A stretch of 64,000 nucleotides of DNA from assembly GCA_011317545.1 (NCBI GenBank), contig WUJK01000002.1, positions 1,860,001 to 1,924,000 on the forward strand, written 5' to 3'. Of this stretch, positions 1-12,525 are shown piece by piece. Each line of letters starts with the position of its first letter. Positions within the stretch are counted from its first letter, which is position 1. The notes under the pieces were generated by a model. The model did not search any database, was not told the DNA's origin, and worked only from the letters and a program-made list of their open reading frames with translations. This DNA comes from Coniella vitis. Its lineage: Eukaryota > Ascomycota > Sordariomycetes > Diaporthales > Schizoparmaceae. A program made the position numbers and the translations under genes.

Positions 1-3000
1 CATGACAAGATGGAAAGTACTTCCACGGGATCAATGCCAAGGTAGGTGGTGTCGTGCCCATGTGTGATGGCCGCTTTGATTGTGGAATGCTGATCATGGA
101 CGATAACCAGGCATCCGGAACTTCATTGTCGGCTTCATCCTGCAATGCTCCAGCACCGAGGAGTCGCTACGAAGCCAACGCACGCTACTCAACAAGTTGA
201 ACCTTGTGCTCATCTCCGTCCTCAAGCAGGAATGGCCACACAACTGGCCAACCTTCATCAACGAAATCGTACAAGCCTGCCACTCGAGCCTGTCCGTCTG
301 CGAAAACAACATGATCATCCTCCGTCTGCTGTCCGAGGAGGTCTTTGACTACTCCGCCGACCAGATGACCTCGTCCAAGACCCGAAATCTCAAGCAAACC
401 ATGTGCAGCGAGTTCTCGCAAATCTTCCAACTCTGCCAGGAGATCCTGAACACGGCCACGCAGCCCAGCTTGGTCCAGGCAACGCTCGAGACGTTGCTCA
501 AGTTCTGCAACTGGATCCCGCTAGGATATATTTTCGAGACGAACCTCATTTCTCTGCTGCGCACGCGCTTTCTCGAAGTACCGGAATTCCGAAATGTCAC
601 GCTGCAGTGCCTGACGGAGATTGGAGGCTTGCAGACGGGTGGACCGGGCAGCAACAACTACGACGAACAGCTTGTCAAGATGTTTACAGAGGTTCTGACG
701 ACGATATCGAATATTATTCCTATCCAGATGGACCTCAAATCGACGTATCCTCAGAGCAATTCGCGGGATCAGCAATTTGTGCAGAACTTGGCCCTGTTTC
801 TCACCAACTTTTTCTCCATGCACCTGAATGTAAGTTGAGACGGACCACTTGTGCACAAATTAGTTGCGCCTGTTTGCTAAGCTCTGTACAGCTCATTGAG
901 AATCTACCGAACCGAGATTACCTCACGCATGGACACTACTACCTCATCCGCATATCGCAAATCGACGACCGGGAGATTTTTAAGATCTGCCTAGACTACT
1001 GGCTTAAGTTGGTGCAGGAGCTCTACGAGGAAATGCAATCTCTCCCCATTGGCGACAACCCGTTGATGGCCATGGGCACTATGCAAGGCGGCGCACCAAA
1101 CCCTGCGCTTCTGACAAACTACCCGCTCCGCAAGCACAAGTACCAGGAGATTCTGACCAACCTCCGCGTCGTCATGATTGAGAAGATGGTCCGTCCTGAG
1201 GAGGTCTTGATTGTGGAAAACGAGGAAGGCGAAATCGTGCGAGAATTCGTCAAGGAGAGCGACACTGTGCAGCTTTACAAGACTATCCGCGAGTGTCTTG
1301 TCTACCTCACCCACTTGGACGTTGTCGATACGGAGAACATTATGACAGACAAGCTTGCAAAGCAGGTCGACGGGTCAGAGTGGTCCTGGCACAACTGCAA
1401 CGTTCTCTGCTGGGCTATTGGGTCCATTTCCTTGGCCATGAACGAGGAGACTGAGAAGCGATTCTTGGTCACTGTTATCAAGGACTTGCTTGGCCTTACA
1501 GAGATGAAGCGCGGCAAAGATAACAAGGCGGTTGTCGCAAGTAACATCATGTACATTGTCGGACAGTACCCCCGGTTCCTCAAGGCGCACTGGAAGTTCC
1601 TTAAGACGGTCGTGAATAAGCTCTTTGAGTTCATGCATGAGTCACACGAGGGTAAGCTACTTTGGATTTTCCAGCATGTGGGCCTGCTACTAACATTAAT
1701 TTACAGGTGTCCAAGACATGGCGTGCGATACGTTTATCAAGATCGCCAAGTCCTGCAAACGCCATTTTGTTGCTCTTCAGCCCAGTGAGCACGAGCCTTT
1801 CATCGAGGAAATTGTCCGAAACCTGCAAAAGATTACCGGCGATCTCACACCTCAACAAGTTCACACCTTTTACGAAGCTTGTGGTTACATGGTTGCTGCA
1901 CAGGGCAACAAGAGCCAACAAGAACGGCTCCTGGCCGAGTTGATGCAGCACCCCAACCTTGCATGGGATGAAATCATCAAGCAGGCTACATTGAACCCCA
2001 CGATCTTGCAGGACGCCGACACGATCAAGATTATCGGTAACATAATGAAGACCAATGTTTCGGCTTGCTCGTCGGTTGGTCCATACTTTTACCCACAGAT
2101 CGGTCGCATCTACCACGACATGCTGCAGATGTACAGAGCAACCAGCCAGTTGATCTCTGAAGCTGTCGCCAGAGAGGGTGAGATTGCGACCAAGATGCCC
2201 AAGGTTCGAGGTCTGCGAACTATCAAGAAGGAGATTCTCAAGCTTATTGAGACCTATGTTGAGAAGGCTGAGGATCTTCCGGCTGTGCGGCAACAGATGG
2301 TTCCGCCGCTGCTGGAGGCCGTCCTTGTCGACTACAATCGCAATGTTCCAGGTGCTCGCGACGCCGAGGTCTTGAGAGCCATGACTGCCGTCATATCGAA
2401 GCTCTCCGCGCTCATGGAAGACCAAGTTCCCATCATTATGGAGAATGTGTTTGAGTGCACGTTGGAGATGATCAACAAGGACTTCTCCGAGTTCCCCGAA
2501 CACCGGGTCGAGTTCTTCAACCTTTTGCGAGCCATCAACCTGCACTGTTTCCCGGCTCTCCTACGCCTCGACAACAGACAATTCAAATTTGTCATCGACT
2601 CTTGCCTCTGGGCCAGCAAGCATGACAACCGTGATGTCGAGGCTGCCGGTCTCAGCATGTGTCTCGAGCTTATCAACAACATCGCAGACAAGACTGATGC
2701 GACGACTTCCAACGCATTCTTCAACCAGTTCTTCATTCCCATCTTGCAAGACGTCTTCTTTGTCCTGTCGGACCAGGATCACAAGGCTGGTTTCAAGACG
2801 CAATCGATGTTACTTATGCGCATGTTCTACTTTGTGCAGCCTGCCGACGGAACGGCACCCAAGATTCAGGGGCCCATCTATCAAGCGGACCAGGCCCAGG
2901 CGGGTACCGGAAACCGGGAGTTCCTTGGCAACTTTGTGGGGAGTCTCTTGCAAAACGCCTTCACCAACCTCCAACCGTAAGTTCTTGTTCGAATATGCGA

Positions 3001-3282
3001 ATGCTGAGTCCCATTTGGCTGACCCTTTTTTGCATTAGTGCACAAATTGCTGCCTTTGTCGAGGGTCTGTTTACACTTAACACGCAGTACGACAAATTCC
3101 GGCTTCACCTGCGCGACTTTTTGATCTCACTCAAGGAGTTTGCTGGCGACAACGCTGAGCTGTTCCAGGTGGAGAAGGAGAAGGAGGACGCAGCCAAGCA
3201 AGCGGCGGATCTGGATCGGAGATCCAAGGTTGGCGGTCTCATGAAGCCATCCGAGTTGGACAATGATGATGACGAGCTGTGA
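1..3282 (+). CDS. crm1: CRM1/exportin-1 nuclear export receptor, 5'-truncated by window edge
   Basis: RanGTP-dependent karyopherin that binds leucine-rich export signals and carries proteins and RNPs out through nuclear pores. Exons read as <2-41, 111-829, 892-1651, 1707-2976 and 3039-3282. All four introns (69, 62, 55, 62 nt) are GT-AG and keep the frame. About 1010 residues are visible out of an expected 1070-1080, so only the N-terminus (start of the CRIME/Ran-binding part) is missing. Stretches nearly identical across eukaryotic CRM1 are seen: QEWPHNWPTFI, NWIPLGYIFET, EWSWHNCNVLCWAIGSIS, SNIMYIVGQYPRFLKAHWKF and an acidic tail ending DNDDDEL. The codon at 1498-1500 is ACA (Thr), in DLLGLTEMKRG. 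This is the position of the leptomycin-B-reactive Cys (human Cys528, S. pombe Cys529); budding yeast and Aspergillus nidulans also have Thr there. The identification is very secure. Confidence 0.97.
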
Positions 3283-4918
3283 CTACGGGAAGAGTTTCGA
3301 AATGAATACGCCCCGTCGCATACAGAGATCCCCCAAAGGCCTGATCGTCCTACGAACTCTGATCAGGTTCTGGACGGATGGGATCTTTACGGCCTTGGCT
3401 ACTAGGCTGAGCAGCCGCCACGCGAGAATTTTCGACCATGGGAAGCCAAAAAAAAACAAAAAATACCCAATGAACAGCAGAGTGGTTACGCCAAGCTGTT
3501 CCCTTCCCTGCTTCATTTGTATGATACCACATAGAAAGAGAGAAACGGATTTGATATGTAGTTGCCAAATCACAGGACACTACGAAAAGAGGTTCAACTA
3601 AAGGGCCATGACATGTCGGACGACCTGGGGCACCCTCGGATTCTTGCGCCTCGAGGCATCAGATCCCCTCTCCCCGTCTCTTAATTCAGCTGAGCAGGCA
3701 AAGGCAAAGGGGTAAAAGGGTTCTAGTCGGGGTGGGTAGCGAGGAAGCAGAGAAAGAAAGCGAAAGCGAAAACTCGAGGCAAAAAGCTGAAGAGGAAAAT
3801 TTGAGGTTATCATCAAAGTATACTTCGATTTCTTAAAATTACGGTTAGCGAGGCAGCCCAGGTGACGAGACGGAAAGATGACGCCAGTGAGTGCCATGTA
3901 TACTTCTGGGCACTCGGAGAAGAAGACAGGCAGGTCTTGGGTCAACCGAGATACTTTTACTTAGCTACTACGTACGTACTTGCTCACTCTCGACTCGGTA
4001 TGACCAAATCTAGAATTTACGAATGACAGACCAAGTGCTTGGGCACTCGGGAGGCAAAATCACAATATGGCGTGTACGATTTTCCTAGGCTAGATGGTAG
4101 GTCAAAAGCTTGCTGTGAGGTCCGTCATGATGATGTGTTGCGAACTCTGTGATTGTGAGGCTAAATACCTGCTGCTACTGGTCTTCTTTGCTGTCTTGTT
4201 CTATTATCTTCTCGGTCCTCGTTTCTGTTTATATGTCTTCCTTTTTTTTTTCTCCCCTCGCCTTCTTCTTCCTGTTTTGAACATCTCTTGTGTCTATTCT
4301 TTTTGCCCTGCCCTGATCAACCTTGCTACCTCTGAAGCATCTATAGAAAGGGAACCAAAAACTTTCCTCCAGATGATAAGTCGTGGGGGGAGTGGTCTGG
4401 CTTAATACGCCCAATGCTGCTGCACTAACGGTGCCACTGGACCGACGGCCCCTTTGGTAGATAGGGGGTAATTATCACGGGCCTTGTTGTTGGATAAGAA
4501 ACGAAGTGTAATGAGAGACTCTCAGATTTACTCTTTGGGTGTGAGGGGGGGGGGGGGAACTGTCAGTACGTTTGGCAGACGGTTAGAAAGATGGGTGCCT
4601 TTGTAGGACGATGGGTATCAAGCGATGAAGAGATGAGGATCGATTGATTTGGCTTTTTTTCTTCTTTTTTTTTTAAAAAAAAAAAACAATTAAAAAAAAA
4701 CCCTTGAACAAGGTGTTGACGTGGGCATCAACCGGAGTCGTGATAATCTGTTTGTAAGAAGTTTCCTTGATAGATGATAGACGCCGTGTGAAGGCATGAT
4801 GGCCCGGCTATGGCCAAGATTTATCCAAAGGGTGGGAGGGGTTGTTATGTGGCACTACTTGTCTGGAAAGAAAAAGGGACCATGGAGATTTTTGTAGATG
4901 AATCAGTTCAAGTATATG

Positions 4919-4940
4919 TCTCTCTCTCTCTCTCTCTCTC
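4919..4940 (+). repeat. (TC)11 microsatellite
   Basis: Eleven uninterrupted TC units followed by TTC triplets. Read directly from the sequence; no gene nearby. Confidence 0.95.
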
Positions 4941-5390
4941 TTCTTCTTCTTTCTTCTAATTCTTCCTTTCGAAGACGAAAGACTTGATCACGCCCCTAAT
5001 CATTTAACTCGGAACCAGCTGGCTCTCCTGTGCAACTTGAAGTGAAAGGTGTTGTGTAGGCATGCCATTTCAATTAAACAAGCAAACAGACATAACTCTC
5101 TTCCGCAGAGGGGCAGAAGGAGGAGTCTGGGTAAGGATATTGTGAAAGTTGGGCCTGCTGTTGCTCCTGTGGGCTATGTATGATGCTGCTCTATTTTACA
5201 CTGAGGCTACGAAAAAAGAAAATGGGCTCCGTATATTGAGTTTTCCACCGAGTAGGAGGAAGGCATTACTTGGCAGCACTTATTCCTCCATGCAACCATG
5301 AGAAGAGATCTTGAGCATGTTTTCATATGGCGAGAAACGCTCGTGTGTATGTGTGTGTGTGTGTGTGTATGAACATGCAGCCAAAAAAAG

Positions 5391-5431
<41 letters not shown>
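5391..5431 (+). repeat. A41 homopolymer tract
   Basis: Forty-one consecutive A, preceded by a G and a further seven A. A (GT)9 repeat sits just upstream at 5351-5368. It could be slippage-expanded or the tail of an old retroposed copy; no element body is recognisable to its left. Confidence 0.95.
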
Positions 5432-5434
<3 letters not shown>

Positions 5435-5931
5435 TCTCAATATAGGCACTCCAAGCAGATTGAGCAAAGGGGCCAATAACGTTTAAATTCATACCACGAC
5501 GCGTAGGATGGATATGATTCATGTCCTTCTTTACCATGGTGTTTGTTTCCACATGATGGATCGTTCTACTCGCTGATTCTGGCACGTCATCCATATTCCA
5601 CCAAGTTTTTTTTTCTTCGTGCTCGCTCTATCGTTCCCAACCATCCATCCCATGATACACCACGCAGCCAAACAAGACGGATGATCTGGCCACATGGCAG
5701 GCACCTCATCAAAAGGAGCAGCACCCTGCATGATCACCACTGGGACTGGTATGATGATGAACTGGAGCCGAGAGCAGGCTCTTCGATGACACGCCTGTTT
5801 CCCCCCTTGTTTGGCTGTGCCCGGTTAGAGCCAAAGGGGAATCTGCCAGCAACACCCACTTGCCTCGTAACCTTTCAATCGTCTCCACCACCGAAGAGAG
5901 GCCTGGTTTGCTGATGTCTTTCTTTCTGCCG

Positions 5932-5970
5932 TGGCTGGCTGGCTGACTGACTGGCTGACTGGCTGGCTGG
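5932..5970 (+). repeat. GGCT/GACT tetranucleotide tract
   Basis: Interspersed TGGC and TGAC tetramers in an imperfect tandem array. Similar tracts occur at 26167-26190 (GGCT) and 39913-39939 (GACT). Confidence 0.9.
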
Positions 5971-6165
5971 ACGGCTGGACAGAAGGACAGAAGGACGGTT
6001 TGATCACTTCGGTACGAGCTCGTAGGAGACGTAGATGAGCTTGCTTGGGAAGAACTAAACATATCCCTGGGTGTGGCGGAGGGGGGGGGCGCTTTGGTTC
6101 AAATTCGCGCCATACACACACCCTTCCCTTCTTGTAAAACGAACTATCAACATTCACAAGCCATC

Positions 6166-6185
6166 ACAGCACAGCACAGCACAGC
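6166..6185 (+). repeat. (ACAGC)4 pentanucleotide repeat
   Basis: Four perfect ACAGC units. One of several related pentamer arrays in the desert (also 8694-8745, 16296-16317, 25593-25611 and 43061-43091). Confidence 0.9.
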
Positions 6186-8693
6186 AAGCCAGGCGCAAAG
6201 CCATGGAAGAAGGTCGAGGTAGCACAGCTTAGCGCGATGGTCTGCTTCAACTCTCGATGTCCCTGAGATGATGAAGAGAGACCGAAAAAAAAACAAAAGG
6301 AAAAACAAAAAAGAAAAAAGAAAAAAGAAAAACAAAAAAAAGGCGCCATCATCAGCCAGCCTCTTACACACTAATCAACAACCACCAGGGAGGGCTAACA
6401 TATACGCACCGCACGGGTGTTGCCGAGAGAGATGGAAACAAAAAAGGGCAGCAAAGGCAAATTGATCACAATTGCGTCTTTACACTACGGGTTTCGACCT
6501 CTGCTCTGGCGCCCCGCCGGCGATGGCGTTGGCGATGGCGATGGCGGCGTGTGCACGCGTATGTGTGTGTGTATACGGATGAATTGGTTGGGGAAATTGT
6601 CTCTTTGTGAGAAAGAAAGAAAAAAAAAGATTCAACGTCAGCCAATCAGGTACAACCAACACAGCGCAGATTCGCACAATGGGGGGGGGGGGACAAGACG
6701 ATCAGGGACGATCACAGCAACAACAATCAATCACCTCTCTGACTAGCATGGCAGCCAAGGCTTTACTTTTACTGACTTGCTCACAAGTGGGATAGTAGTA
6801 TAACGTACTATGGAAGGGGAAACGAGAAGAACAACCAAAAGGGCTTGCTTTCCTCTTTTTGGGTCGAGTGAAGGCATGTACAGCAAGACCTTGCAGATGT
6901 GGGGGGGGGTCCAGCCTTTTGCCATTCTGCTTCTGCTTCTGCTTCTCCATCACGGCAAAAAGCCTGATCTGCAGTGAGAAGCGATGATGATGATGTTTTG
7001 TTGCTGTCGTCGGGGCCAGCCTGGGACAGCACGTACATACAGAGCGTTGATCCCGTAACCTATCAACGTACATACGGAACTGCCGAAGGGTTCCATTCGA
7101 CGGCGGCCCCTCTGTCGGTAGTATTAACCGAGCCAGTATTGCTGTGGAATGTCTTTTTTTTGCTTCTGCAGTTGACTGTCTCCAGCCCCACGGCCTCCGA
7201 AAGGGACAAAAGAAAAAGAAAAGAAAAAGAAACCAGCAGGTTCACATACATGTACTTGAGTGTCCTATCCGAGTGCGCTGGTACCGAAGGAACGACAGCA
7301 AGTATACTATGTGTGAGCGTCGCCAACAGCGTCGCATAGCGTGATCGTCTCCTCGGTGCCTTTTGACGATTCTTGTCGTCAGCCTTCCACCGCCCAGCCT
7401 TGTGTATATAGTGTGCATAGTGCAGCAACTACTACTTTGTATGCTATGTCGTGCTCCGCAAGTCTGTGACGGCTCCATGTTTGGCCTTGCCGTGATGCCC
7501 ATTCTGGAGACATCCAGTCGACTACTGTGTCTACTGTGTACGCCGTCGTGGGGGCATTCTTCTCCCACTCCCCCAGTGCATCTTGCTCAGGCACCATTCC
7601 ACTCCGCTCAGCCGGCAGCGCCATTGCATGGCTTGGGCACGAGCATGGGCGTGGCGTGGCATACGCATGGGGAGGGGGGGGGGGCCGTGGCAGATCCGAG
7701 CAGAGCGTACATTGTCCTATCTACGATGGACAGCAAATCATTCATTTTCTGCCCGAGAAGCCACAGAGCCAGCTGAGCTGAGACCAGCAAGCAAAAAAGT
7801 TCTTTCTCCCCTGGCTTGTCCCGGCATTGTGCGATTGGCAAATAATTGCCGACGTTGACAGGTCGTTCGTTCTAGACGCTGTGTTTCTCCACAGTAGAGC
7901 AACAAGAGACCAGGCAGAGCACCCAGCGTTTTGTTGGCTCGTAGGCAAAAGGTATCTTGGCCGCCTCCCTTGGTTACATTCCCCAGAAATGCTGGCGGTT
8001 GCTGTGGATCTGATCGCCGGGACAGCGCTTCCGCGCGTGGGGCTATACTCGTTTATTCTGGACGGTGTATAGCAGTATATACACACTTTTTTTTTCTTTT
8101 CTTTTTTCTCCTTCTTCTCTGTTTTCCTTTCCATTCTTTTCCGGGGGGGGGGGTGGATGGTGTGGTCTCCTTTTCCCACTTCGGTACGGAGTCTTATCCA
8201 CACACTCCCCCCTATTCTGGGGACGCCCTCGCCTTTTTTCCTTTTCTTTTTTGGTTCGAGTATCTCTTGGCCGCTTGACCGCACTCTTAGTCACTATGGC
8301 GCCATTTGCTCTCTTCAGTCCTCAGTGCTCACACTTCTCACCGCGTCCAGTCTGGGTCTTGGGCTGCTTGCAGCTCTTGGGCTCCAGCCCTGTACACATA
8401 TCCAGACGCAGCAAGTTAGTACATACCATCTACTAGCTAGGTGGTAGTAGCACTGGCACTGGCCATTCCCCACGCGTCGAAAGATTTCGAGTGTCGCTCC
8501 CGAGATTCTGGCCTGATGATGCTGCAGATGCAATGTACAATGTATATACAACAAACAGTATGCGGCAGCAGCAGTAGCAGCAGCAGCACAAGGGACTCTC
8601 CATAGCCGTCTTCTTCTCGCTTTTTTCTTTCTTTTTTCTTTCCTTTCCTTCTTCCTCCTGTCTCGTCGGGCTGGGCCGAGCCGAGCTACCCTC

Positions 8694-8745
8694 CTGTGCT
8701 ATGCTGTGCTGTGCTGTGCTGTGCTTTGCTTTGCTTTGCTTTGCT
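8694..8745 (+). repeat. TGTGC/TTTGC pentanucleotide array
   Basis: An array that starts as TGTGC units and continues as TTTGC units, a single-base change propagated along the array, as expected for slippage or unequal exchange. Confidence 0.9.
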
Positions 8746-10011
8746 CGCCACCTGCTGCTGCTGTTGCTGTCGTTGTCGTCTGTCAGTCTGCTTGCAATCT
8801 CTCCCGGCCTGCAATATCCATGACTTGTTCTCGTCTTTGGTGCTCGTTTCAACGTCTAGGGGTCCCCCCCCCGCCTGTCTCGGCCACAAACGTGGGTCTC
8901 CGGTCACGATCCCGATTGCACGCGCGGGAACTCGGATTTCCGTGGAGGGGACCCATTTTGGGCTTCTATCATGGCTTCTTTTTACCCACCCTGAGTCGCT
9001 TCTATCTGGCTCTGTGCCGGTGCATGGGGCCGCCGGGGGGGGGTTGTGGGTAATAAGAACTTTTTTGAAAACCCTAAAAGATGTCGGGGGCGGTCAAACA
9101 TATACCTTGTCGGCATCCATTCACTTGACCACATTTTGTGTGTGTGGATTTTTTGAGTAATGTGTCGATAATAAGGTTGATGCCGTGCTGTTTATATACT
9201 ACTATGTGAAGTATATGTGTATGAGTGGCCTCCATGACACGTCTACAAAGATTGGTACTGTATGCGATGCCAACGCGTGTAAATGGGGGTGTTTAGGGAG
9301 AGAAAAAAAAATGGGAGAGACAAATGTGCGTCTGTTGTTCTAGATTTTTGATCAACTTCCTTGTCGTTTCGTTCTCGTTGCTTTTTCTGGATTGGAATTT
9401 TTGAAACCCTTTCGAGGGGCTTTGATTGATGAGTAGCTAGCCACTGGTTGTGTAAGGGGAGAGAGGGAGAAATTGGGTCGTTGTAGTTGTTTGACTTGAT
9501 ATCTTTTTTGATATCACGGTCAGTCACTTACTTGCTGTATACAAGTTTCCTGTGAGGCTTTATGATGAACATACTATATGTATATATAGTATACGACGTG
9601 ATACCAAAGCACAGGATAAAAAAGGGCAGGCCGCGAGTGCTCTTGCTGGCACGTGCTCTGCCACACACACACGTGTGCTTACAGTTGCTTTTGTGCCAGC
9701 CTCACAGATTTATTACGGTATGTACGTATATACGCTATATAAATGGAATAGTATACTATGTATAGGTACATTGTGCTCGGTGCGCCTCTGGCTCAGGCTC
9801 ATATGAGGGTTACCCTTACTACATTATATGTAAACAACAGAAAACATGGTAGTCTCGATATAAACGTATTCGTATAGGGTTCTAACCCCCCCCCCCCCAA
9901 AAGGACATCAATATGATTGATTACTCATCTCTTTTCTCTTTTTTCTTGTTTTTCTTTTTCTTACGAGTACATAGTACATTGGAGAAAAACCATGTGTGCT
10001 GTTGCTGTGGC

Positions 10012-10037
10012 TTTTTTTTTTTTTTTTTTTTTTTTTT
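10012..10037 (+). repeat. T26 homopolymer tract
   Basis: Twenty-six consecutive T, followed by CCCTTCTCTC. First of three long T tracts within 2.5 kb, all in the same orientation. Confidence 0.95.
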
Positions 10038-11052
10038 CCCTTCTCTCTGCGTCATTCATCGTGTTAGCATTTGCCTCGGTCTCTGGCCACGCGCGGGCTT
10101 TGATTGGAATATCAGACGTGTCAGCGTTCTTTTTTTTTTCTCGCCCCCCAAGTGGCATGGATGTATTACAAAGCAGATCACTATTGTCGTCACACACTTG
10201 GGTATGACAATGATGCCAATACTATATACTAACATCTTGGGGATACTAGGCGATCGTTCCCCTCTCTCTCACCACACTTTGGAACTCTTTTTTTTTTACA
10301 GACATGGTATTTTACAGAACTACGTATATACATACTCGGGATATACAGACACACCCCCTTCTATCAATCCACACACACACACACACAGTTACATCATACG
10401 GGCTCTTTCAGAGTCCATAACCCTTTGGAAGAAGGGGAAAAGAAGAAGGAAAAAAAGGGATAGAATCTGTGCTTGTATGAATTAACTACTATATACTAAC
10501 CTTTCTTTCGCCAAAAAGGAAGAAGAAAAAAAGACCTCGTAGCTTTAGTAATATGGGATTTTGACGTTTTGTGTGAGAGAGGGAGGGAGAGAGGCACGCA
10601 CACTCTCCTTCTTGAGCAGACAGTTAATCACATGGAACCACATACTATGTATACATTGTATATCTATATCTCTGTCCAAGTATCTATATCGTGGTGATGA
10701 TGATATGTATACGCCCCTCCAGGCAAACCACTTTTATCAACAAAAAAAACACCACTGTGATATATTATATATACATATATATACTTAGTAGTACATTAAT
10801 AACACTACCAACACTTCATCCCTCCACTCTTATCTAAACTCTTCATAACGATTCAAAGCCCGTAATCCTTTTTAACAACGTGACAAAATGGCAAGCCTTA
10901 TCGCGCGGGGGTCGGGTAACCCGTTGGGGGGTGGTATGTGCTAATAATCAGTTTTTATACTTGAGCGAGGCCTTATCCTCGCTCCTGACTCTGGCTGAAT
11001 CTCGCGAAAAGAAAAGAAAAAAAAAGGTTATTATTGTTAATGTTACTCTACA

Positions 11053-11055
<3 letters not shown>

Positions 11056-11101
<46 letters not shown>
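11056..11101 (+). repeat. T46 homopolymer tract
   Basis: Forty-six consecutive T, the longest homopolymer in the window. Its length should be treated as approximate because sequencing is unreliable over such tracts. Confidence 0.9.
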
Positions 11102-12489
11102 CACTTTTGGCGCCCTCCTCTTCCCCCCCCCCCCCAGAAGACAGAATCAAAGGTGTTTCGGCGGGCGGAGGAAAGATGAGGTCCGTCTGTCCGCTGACTT
11201 ATCAATAGGGCAGAGGTGCAAAGGGAAAGGGCCTAGACTTGTCCTATATCACTGGTGATATAAGCAAAAGATTCCAAGGGTACTATGTGTATGCAGAGTA
11301 TTGTTACCGGGGGTGGGGGTTTCCTTTGGGGAAAAAAAAAGAGGGTTAAGGAAACAAATAGCACCGGGGGGTGGATTCAATAGTAAAAGTGTCCTACATA
11401 TCATTGATGCGGTATGCATTGACGGGGAATGAGTTGGGGGGGGGGGTGTCAAGAAACACAAGATTCCCCCGTTCCGAGCAACTGGGCAACCGAAACCCGG
11501 AGATTGGACCTCCGACCCGGGGGGGGGGTGTTTGTGTCATAGTACTATGATGGCGAAGCCGGACTTTAACGGCGTTGGAGGAGTACTTGTGTACTGTCAC
11601 TTCACCAGAGTTATTACATAATAAATAACTGGGTGTTTCTGAGAAAGGGAGAGCGTGTGTGTTTCTTTACTCTTCTCTGGTGAACGCCGCTTGACGCTCT
11701 GGGGGTAGGAAACGGGGAATTTGTTGAAACTTGCTGCGCCTTTTACCATGATGCTGAAGGGGGGGCCCGAGCCCTCCCTCTCCCAGTGTGATAAAAGAAG
11801 TGTACATGTGTACGTAATGAGCACAGATTTATTTGGCAACGTTTGTGTGTGTTTTTCTCGGCATGTTTAGTTGCGGACGTGTGTATTTCGGCGAGCGAAC
11901 GGCTCGGATGGTTCGTTTTCTTTTTTCCAAAAAAGGACTATTAATAATGCCAATGGGTGTGAGTGAAATACAATGAAAATGTGCTTCATTCATGTACATG
12001 TACGTACGTGGTGGTATCGTGAGTTATCATGCCAAGCGATGGGCTGACTGACATTGATATGCTATGTATACACAGTACATAGTAAGAAGTACCTACAACA
12101 GCTGAACCAAAAACAGAGTTGGCTGGAGAGAATAAAGATGGTGACTAAAACAGTACGCATCCAAGGGTCCAGACCTCCAACGACGGGGCCATAACCGGTG
12201 TCATATGGTGCCCATGAGGTCATTGTGACCGAAACACCCAACTATGGAATTGTGGTTTCTTTTTGCCTGAACTGTATCTGTATCGGTCATGCGGCACACA
12301 TGGCACCCAAGGAAAGGGAAAAGGAAAAGTGGTCTCATTTCTTTTTTGCTTTCTTTCTTTCTTTCAAAGACCGTGACCGTGACAAACGGATGGGGCTTGC
12401 TGATGGCCTCTCGTATGTGTCCTACTACTACATAAGCGGATAAAAGAACAAGTGAGGAATTGTTCTCTTCTTTTTGAATAGTCGTCAGC

Positions 12490-12490
<1 letters not shown>

Positions 12491-12524
<34 letters not shown>
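12491..12524 (+). repeat. T34 homopolymer tract
   Basis: Thirty-four consecutive T, same orientation as the tracts at 10012 and 11056. Confidence 0.95.

Positions 12525-12525
<1 letters not shown>

Larger units (their letters stand above)
3283..9750. other. Non-coding 3' flank of CRM1 and start of gene desert
   Basis: No ORF here looks like a protein; the open frames come from homopolymers and short repeats. The first few hundred bases are presumably the CRM1 3' UTR and terminator. Contents include an A/T-rich stretch at about 4652-4700 (T runs followed by A runs), (TC)11, (GT)9, an A41 tract, GGCT/GACT tetranucleotides, ACAGC and TGTGC/TTTGC pentanucleotides, and several G runs of 8-14. The dispersed TACTATGTA motif does not occur in exact form before 9754, unlike the rest of the desert. 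Confidence 0.6.
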
